This document shows, one piece after another, positions 60,958 to 64,000 of a stretch of 64,000 bases of DNA (within the stretch, counting starts at the first letter, position 1; the number at the start of each line of letters is the position of its first letter). The notes beneath the pieces are model-generated. The model had not been told where the DNA came from. It saw only the letters and a list, made by a program, of their open reading frames with translations, and did not search any database. Origin of the DNA: Curvibacter sp. GWA2_63_95 (GTDB taxonomy: Bacteria; Pseudomonadota; Gammaproteobacteria; Burkholderiales; Burkholderiaceae_C); the NCBI GenBank assembly GCA_001795455.1, contig MGPB01000034.1, positions 124,001-188,000 on the forward strand. The letters run 5' to 3'. The position numbers were made by a program, and so were the translations under genes.

Positions 60958-60971
60958 GCGCGGTACCGCGC
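60958..60971. promoter_or_regulatory. 14-bp perfect palindrome between tkt and the OYE gene
   Basis: GCGCGGTACCGCGC lies in the 132-nt divergent promoter region, 32 nt before the OYE start codon. A possible operator; no regulator gene is adjacent. Confidence 0.4.
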
Positions 60972-61002
60972 GGAATTTGAACCATGGGCTATGCTTTTGT
61001 GC

Positions 61003-62124
61003 ATGAGCCAACTCTTCACCCCCCTGACCCTGCCATCGCCGCGCGGTGGCCTCACGCTGCCCAACCGCATCGTCATCGCGCCGATGTGCCAGTACCAGGC
61101 CGTCGACGGCTCTGCCACCGACTGGCACCTGATGCACTGGGCCAATCTGCTCAACGGCGGCGCTGGGCTGTTCATGATTGAGGCCACGGGTGTGCTGCCC
61201 GAAGGCCGCATCACCCCCGCCTGCCTGGGCCTGTGGGACGACCGTACCGAAGCCGCGCTGGCCGACAAGCTGGCGCGCGCACGCAAACTGGCGCCCCGGG
61301 TGCCCGTGTGCATCCAGCTCGCCCACGCGGGGCGCAAGGCCTCCAGCCACATCCCCTGGGAAGGCGGCCAGCTGATGGCGAAAAACGACGGCGGCTGGGA
61401 AACCTTTGGCCCCTCGGCGCTGCCACAGCTGCCCGGTGAAACCCCGCCCACGGCACTGGACACGGCCGGCATGGAACGTGTCAAGCAGGCCTTTGTGGAT
61501 GCTGCGCGCCGTGCGGACCGCTTGGGGCTCGACGCGATTGAAGTCCACAACGCACACGGCTACCTGCTGCACGAATTTTTGTCACCGATTGCCAACCAGC
61601 GTGACGACGCCTATGGCGGCAATTTCGAAAACCGCATCCGCTTTCCCCTGGAGGTGTTTGCCGCAGTCCGTGCCGTGTTTGATGGCGTGCTGGGCCTGCG
61701 CCTCTCGGCCAGCGACTGGGTGGACGGCGCCTGGGATGTGGAGCAAAGCGCCGAGTTTGCCAAACGCCTGAAGGCCCTGGGCTGCGACTTCATCCATGTG
61801 TCCAGTGGCGGCGTGTCGCCCCAGCAAAAGATTACCCTGGGCCCCAACTACCAGGTGGATTTTGCGCAGCGCATCCGCGAGGTGAGCGGGCTGCTGACGA
61901 TTGCCGTGGGCCTGATCACCGACCCGCAGCAGGCCGAGGCGATTTTGCAAAGCGGCGAGGCCGACCTGGTGGGCCTGGCGCGTGCGTTTTTGTACCAGCC
62001 CCGCTGGGGTTGGCAGGCGGCTGCCGCACTGGGTGGGCAGGTAGAAGCCCACCCCACCTACTGGCGCAGCCTGCCGCGCGAGGCGCAGCAGGTCTTTGGT
62101 GCCGTGAAGGTGGGCGGGCGCTGA
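61003..62124 (+). CDS. NADH:flavin oxidoreductase, old yellow enzyme (YqjM-like)
   Basis: A 373-residue FMN-dependent ene-reductase. In order: [20 protein letters not shown] (with the YqjM-type Cys), [17 protein letters not shown] segment with His and Arg, [20 protein letters not shown], the catalytic-region [17 protein letters not shown], and the C-terminal FMN-phosphate segment [19 protein letters not shown] 61003 is chosen over an in-frame start 12 nt earlier. It reduces activated C=C bonds of electrophiles. It lies 7 nt before speD. Confidence 0.93.
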   Translation: MSQLFTPLTLPSPRGGLTLPNRIVIAPMCQYQAVDGSATDWHLMHWANLLNGGAGLFMIEATGVLPEGRITPACLGLWDDRTEAALADKLARARKLAPRVPVCIQLAHAGRKASSHIPWEGGQLMAKNDGGWETFGPSALPQLPGETPPTALDTAGMERVKQAFVDAARRADRLGLDAIEVHNAHGYLLHEFLSPIANQRDDAYGGNFENRIRFPLEVFAAVRAVFDGVLGLRLSASDWVDGAWDVEQSAEFAKRLKALGCDFIHVSSGGVSPQQKITLGPNYQVDFAQRIREVSGLLTIAVGLITDPQQAEAILQSGEADLVGLARAFLYQPRWGWQAAAALGGQVEAHPTYWRSLPREAQQVFGAVKVGGR

Positions 62125-62131
62125 GCCAGGC

Positions 62132-62515
62132 ATGCAGGGCCTGCACCTGACCGCGGACTTGTACGGCTGCCGTTGTGCCATGTCATGGTTGACCGAGGCC
62201 ACGGCCCTGGGTGCCTTTTGCGTGCAGGCCGTGGAAGCCGCCGGGCTGCAGGCCGTGGACCAGCAGTTCCACACCTTCCCCGCCACCGCCCTGGGCCCGG
62301 GCGGTGTCACCGCGACCGTGCTGCTGGCCGAGTCACACCTGTGTGTGCACACCTGGCCCGAACAACGCGCGGTAACGCTGGATGTGTACGTGTGCAACTT
62401 TGGCGCAGACCATTCGGACAAGGCGCACGCGCTGCTGGCCGCGCTGCTGCAGCGTTTTGACGCCACACAGGTGCAGCAGCACCAATTGCTGCGCGGCACG
62501 CCGCCTGGCGGGTAA
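62132..62515 (+). CDS. speD: S-adenosylmethionine decarboxylase proenzyme
   Basis: A 127-residue class 1B (short) AdoMetDC, which supplies the aminopropyl donor for spermidine. The self-cleavage site is in LLAESHLCVHTWPEQRA, where Glu-Ser is cut and Ser becomes the pyruvoyl group. YGCRCAMSW and LDVYVCNFG contain the conserved catalytic Cys regions. It follows the OYE gene by 7 nt and is closed by a strong terminator. No speE gene is adjacent. Confidence 0.92.
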   Translation: MQGLHLTADLYGCRCAMSWLTEATALGAFCVQAVEAAGLQAVDQQFHTFPATALGPGGVTATVLLAESHLCVHTWPEQRAVTLDVYVCNFGADHSDKAHALLAALLQRFDATQVQQHQLLRGTPPGG

Positions 62516-62532
62516 AGGGCGCAGCACCAAAA

Positions 62533-62561
62533 CAAAAAGGGAGCCTCTGGCTCCCTTTTTG
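62533..62561. terminator. Intrinsic terminator after speD
   Basis: CAAAAAGGGAGCC, loop TCT, GGCTCCCTTTTTG: a perfect 13-bp inverted repeat with a T-run. The A-run on the other arm makes it usable also by the convergent PEP-CTERM gene. Confidence 0.92.
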
Positions 62562-62580
62562 TTGGCAGGCCACAGGCCGA

Positions 62581-63213
62581 TCAGGCGCGGTGACGCATGC
62601 GACGGCGGCTGATGGTGCCGATCAGGCCCAAGCCTGCGAGCAGCATGGCATAGGTTTCTGGCTCGGGCACGGCGGTCACCACGTTGGACTGCAAAAACTC
62701 CACGCGCAGGCCGGCGGGGTTGCCACTGCCTTGGGCGAAGTTGGTCAGCACAAACTCCAGGGTGTTCAGGCCGGCGTTGAAGCCGCTGTTGGCCGCAAAG
62801 CTGGCGTACTGGTTGAAACTGCCTGCGCTGCCGATGGTCACACCATTGAGCTTCACGATCGCTTGGTTGTCTGCCGCAAACTGACCAGCAAAACTGGCCG
62901 TGCTGGCATCAAAACCGCTCAGGTTGAAGGACAGGGTCCAGGAGTAGGTACCCGTGTTCACGGGGTCCAGCGATGCGGCCTGGTTGGCGGTGGGGGTGAT
63001 CCACTTGGACGCCGACGTGTTGGCAAGCCAGGGGTTGACGGGCCAGGCGTTGTCGTAGCTCACATAACCGTAGCCATTGCCGTTGAGCACGTAGTTGGTG
63101 TCCTGCAAGCCGCTGGCGAAGCTGCCGGTGTTGACCAGGCCGGAAATAGACGCGGCCTGGGCCGAGAGGAAGGAGCTGGCGGCCAGAACGGCGGCGATGG
63201 CTATTTTTTTCAT
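62581..63213 (-). CDS. PEP-CTERM sorting domain protein
   Basis: A 210-residue secreted protein with signal peptide KKIAIAAVLAASSFLSAQA. The central domain is beta-rich and Asn/Gly/Ser-rich (about 25-175). The C-terminal sorting signal is VPEPETYAMLLAGLGLIGT followed by the basic tail SRRRMRHRA, the target of exosortase. The exosortase and exopolysaccharide genes are not in this window. The role of the secreted domain is unknown. Confidence 0.92.
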   Translation of the reverse strand: MKKIAIAAVLAASSFLSAQAASISGLVNTGSFASGLQDTNYVLNGNGYGYVSYDNAWPVNPWLANTSASKWITPTANQAASLDPVNTGTYSWTLSFNLSGFDASTASFAGQFAADNQAIVKLNGVTIGSAGSFNQYASFAANSGFNAGLNTLEFVLTNFAQGSGNPAGLRVEFLQSNVVTAVPEPETYAMLLAGLGLIGTISRRRMRHRA

Positions 63214-63341
63214 GGATTCCCTGGAAAGAGGCCTGCTACGAACAATGCCTTAATTGTAAAGAGGCAGGCGGGTTGGCACGGGTGGCGCGCGGCGCCATCC
63301 GGCGGGCTGCGTGTGACAAAAATCACACTTTGCGGCCCGGA

Positions 63342-64000
63342 TTAGCCCCCGGGCGTCGCAGCGGGGGGCTCGGGGGCCCAGGTGGGGTGCACCGCCAAGG
63401 CTGGGCTGATGGCCTCGCCGTCCACGCCCAGGCTGGGAATAAAGCCCCCCCAGCTCCACTCGGCATAGCGCCACTCGCTGCCTGCGCGCACCACGCCGTC
63501 AGGCGGCTGCACCTCCTGCACCGGCACCCCCTTCAGCGCAGTGGCCATGTAGTCGATCCACGCAGGCAGTGCCAAGGCCGAGCCGGATGCGCGCGTGCCC
63601 AGGCTGCGCGGCGTGTCGTAGCCCACCCACACCACGGCCACCAGACCCGGCTGGTAGCCGGCAAACCAGGCGTCCACCACATCGTTGGTGGTGCCGGTTT
63701 TGCCATACAGGTCGGGGCGCTTGAGCGTAGCCTGCGCGCGCGCGGCGGTGCCGCTGCGCGTAACCTCTTGCAGCAGGGTGGAGACCATGAAAGCGTTGCG
63801 CGCAGGAATGGCACGCTGGGTTTCGTCCACCACCGGGATGGGCGCCTCGAACACCACCTCGCCACTGGCGCGGGCGATGCGCTGGATCAGCAGCGGGCTG
63901 ACACGGTAGCCACCATTGGCCAGCACGGCATAGGCACCCGCCAGTTGCAGCGGCGTGGTAGCACCGGTGCCCAGGGCCTGGGTCAGGTCCGCGGGCTGGC
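63342..64000 (-). CDS. mrcA: Penicillin-binding protein 1A, C-terminal part, 5' end outside the window
   Basis: The C-terminal part of a bifunctional murein glycosyltransferase/transpeptidase. The frame is open to the right edge, where ATTPLQLAGAYAVLANGGY can be read. The transpeptidase KTGT box is in LYGKTGTTNDVVDAWFAGY, followed by WVGYDTPRSLGTRASGSALA. The SxxK and SxN motifs and the glycosyltransferase domain are beyond the window. A Pro/Ala-rich tail ends the protein. Class A PBP assignment is strong; the paralogue name is by similarity. Confidence 0.9.
   Translation of the reverse strand, partial: QPADLTQALGTGATTPLQLAGAYAVLANGGYRVSPLLIQRIARASGEVVFEAPIPVVDETQRAIPARNAFMVSTLLQEVTRSGTAARAQATLKRPDLYGKTGTTNDVVDAWFAGYQPGLVAVVWVGYDTPRSLGTRASGSALALPAWIDYMATALKGVPVQEVQPPDGVVRAGSEWRYAEWSWGGFIPSLGVDGEAISPALAVHPTWAPEPPAATPGG

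Overview
The window is high-GC chromosomal DNA of a betaproteobacterium, most likely a member of the Comamonadaceae (Rhodoferax/Acidovorax type). The reasons are a topoisomerase III fused to a SWIB domain, a PEP-CTERM protein, a PglL-type O-oligosaccharyltransferase, the tkt-gap gene pair, and nine copies of a roughly 60-bp dispersed repeat that I recall from that family. This placement comes from gene content, not from a marker gene. I saw no rRNA or tRNA genes, CRISPR array, integrase or intact insertion sequence.

Layout. 1-3.5 kb: 3' part of topB, a CDF metal transporter and a UPF0114 membrane protein. 3.5-16.2 kb: a carbohydrate (probably amino-sugar) locus. It holds a seven-gene ABC import and catabolism operon on the minus strand, a divergent binding protein/response regulator/histidine kinase set on the plus strand, then nagA and a GntR regulator. 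16.2-26.3 kb: metabolic and regulatory genes (MBL hydrolase, GlxA, FMN-binding protein and MocR regulator, DUF3857-transglutaminase, GyrI-like proteins, a 7TM GGDEF cyclase). 26.4-38.3 kb: an accessory, defence-like island with lower GC in its core. 38.5-64 kb: ordinary housekeeping and stress genes (alkB with a LexA box, RIO kinase, PglL, rarD, gap, tkt, speD, PBP1A and others).

The accessory island is the interesting part. It contains a NERD-helicase; two adjacent reverse transcriptases that match the paired-RT antiphage system DRT3 (Drt3a/UG3 and Drt3b/UG8); a 583-nt non-coding stretch after them; a DUF2130 protein; a short decayed fragment; and a two-gene unit of a patatin-like phospholipase and an unrecognised 936-residue protein. 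The 583-nt stretch has nested long-range complementarities enclosing an ACACAC tract and is a good candidate for the DRT3 non-coding RNA. The patatin pair is preceded by a cluster of TACGCA-type palindromes and may be an undescribed defence or toxin module.

A second theme is the dispersed repeat. Copies sit mainly at gene ends, several supply the stop codon of the flanking gene, and one lies in frame inside topB. A different GC-rich element is in frame inside the DTW-domain gene.
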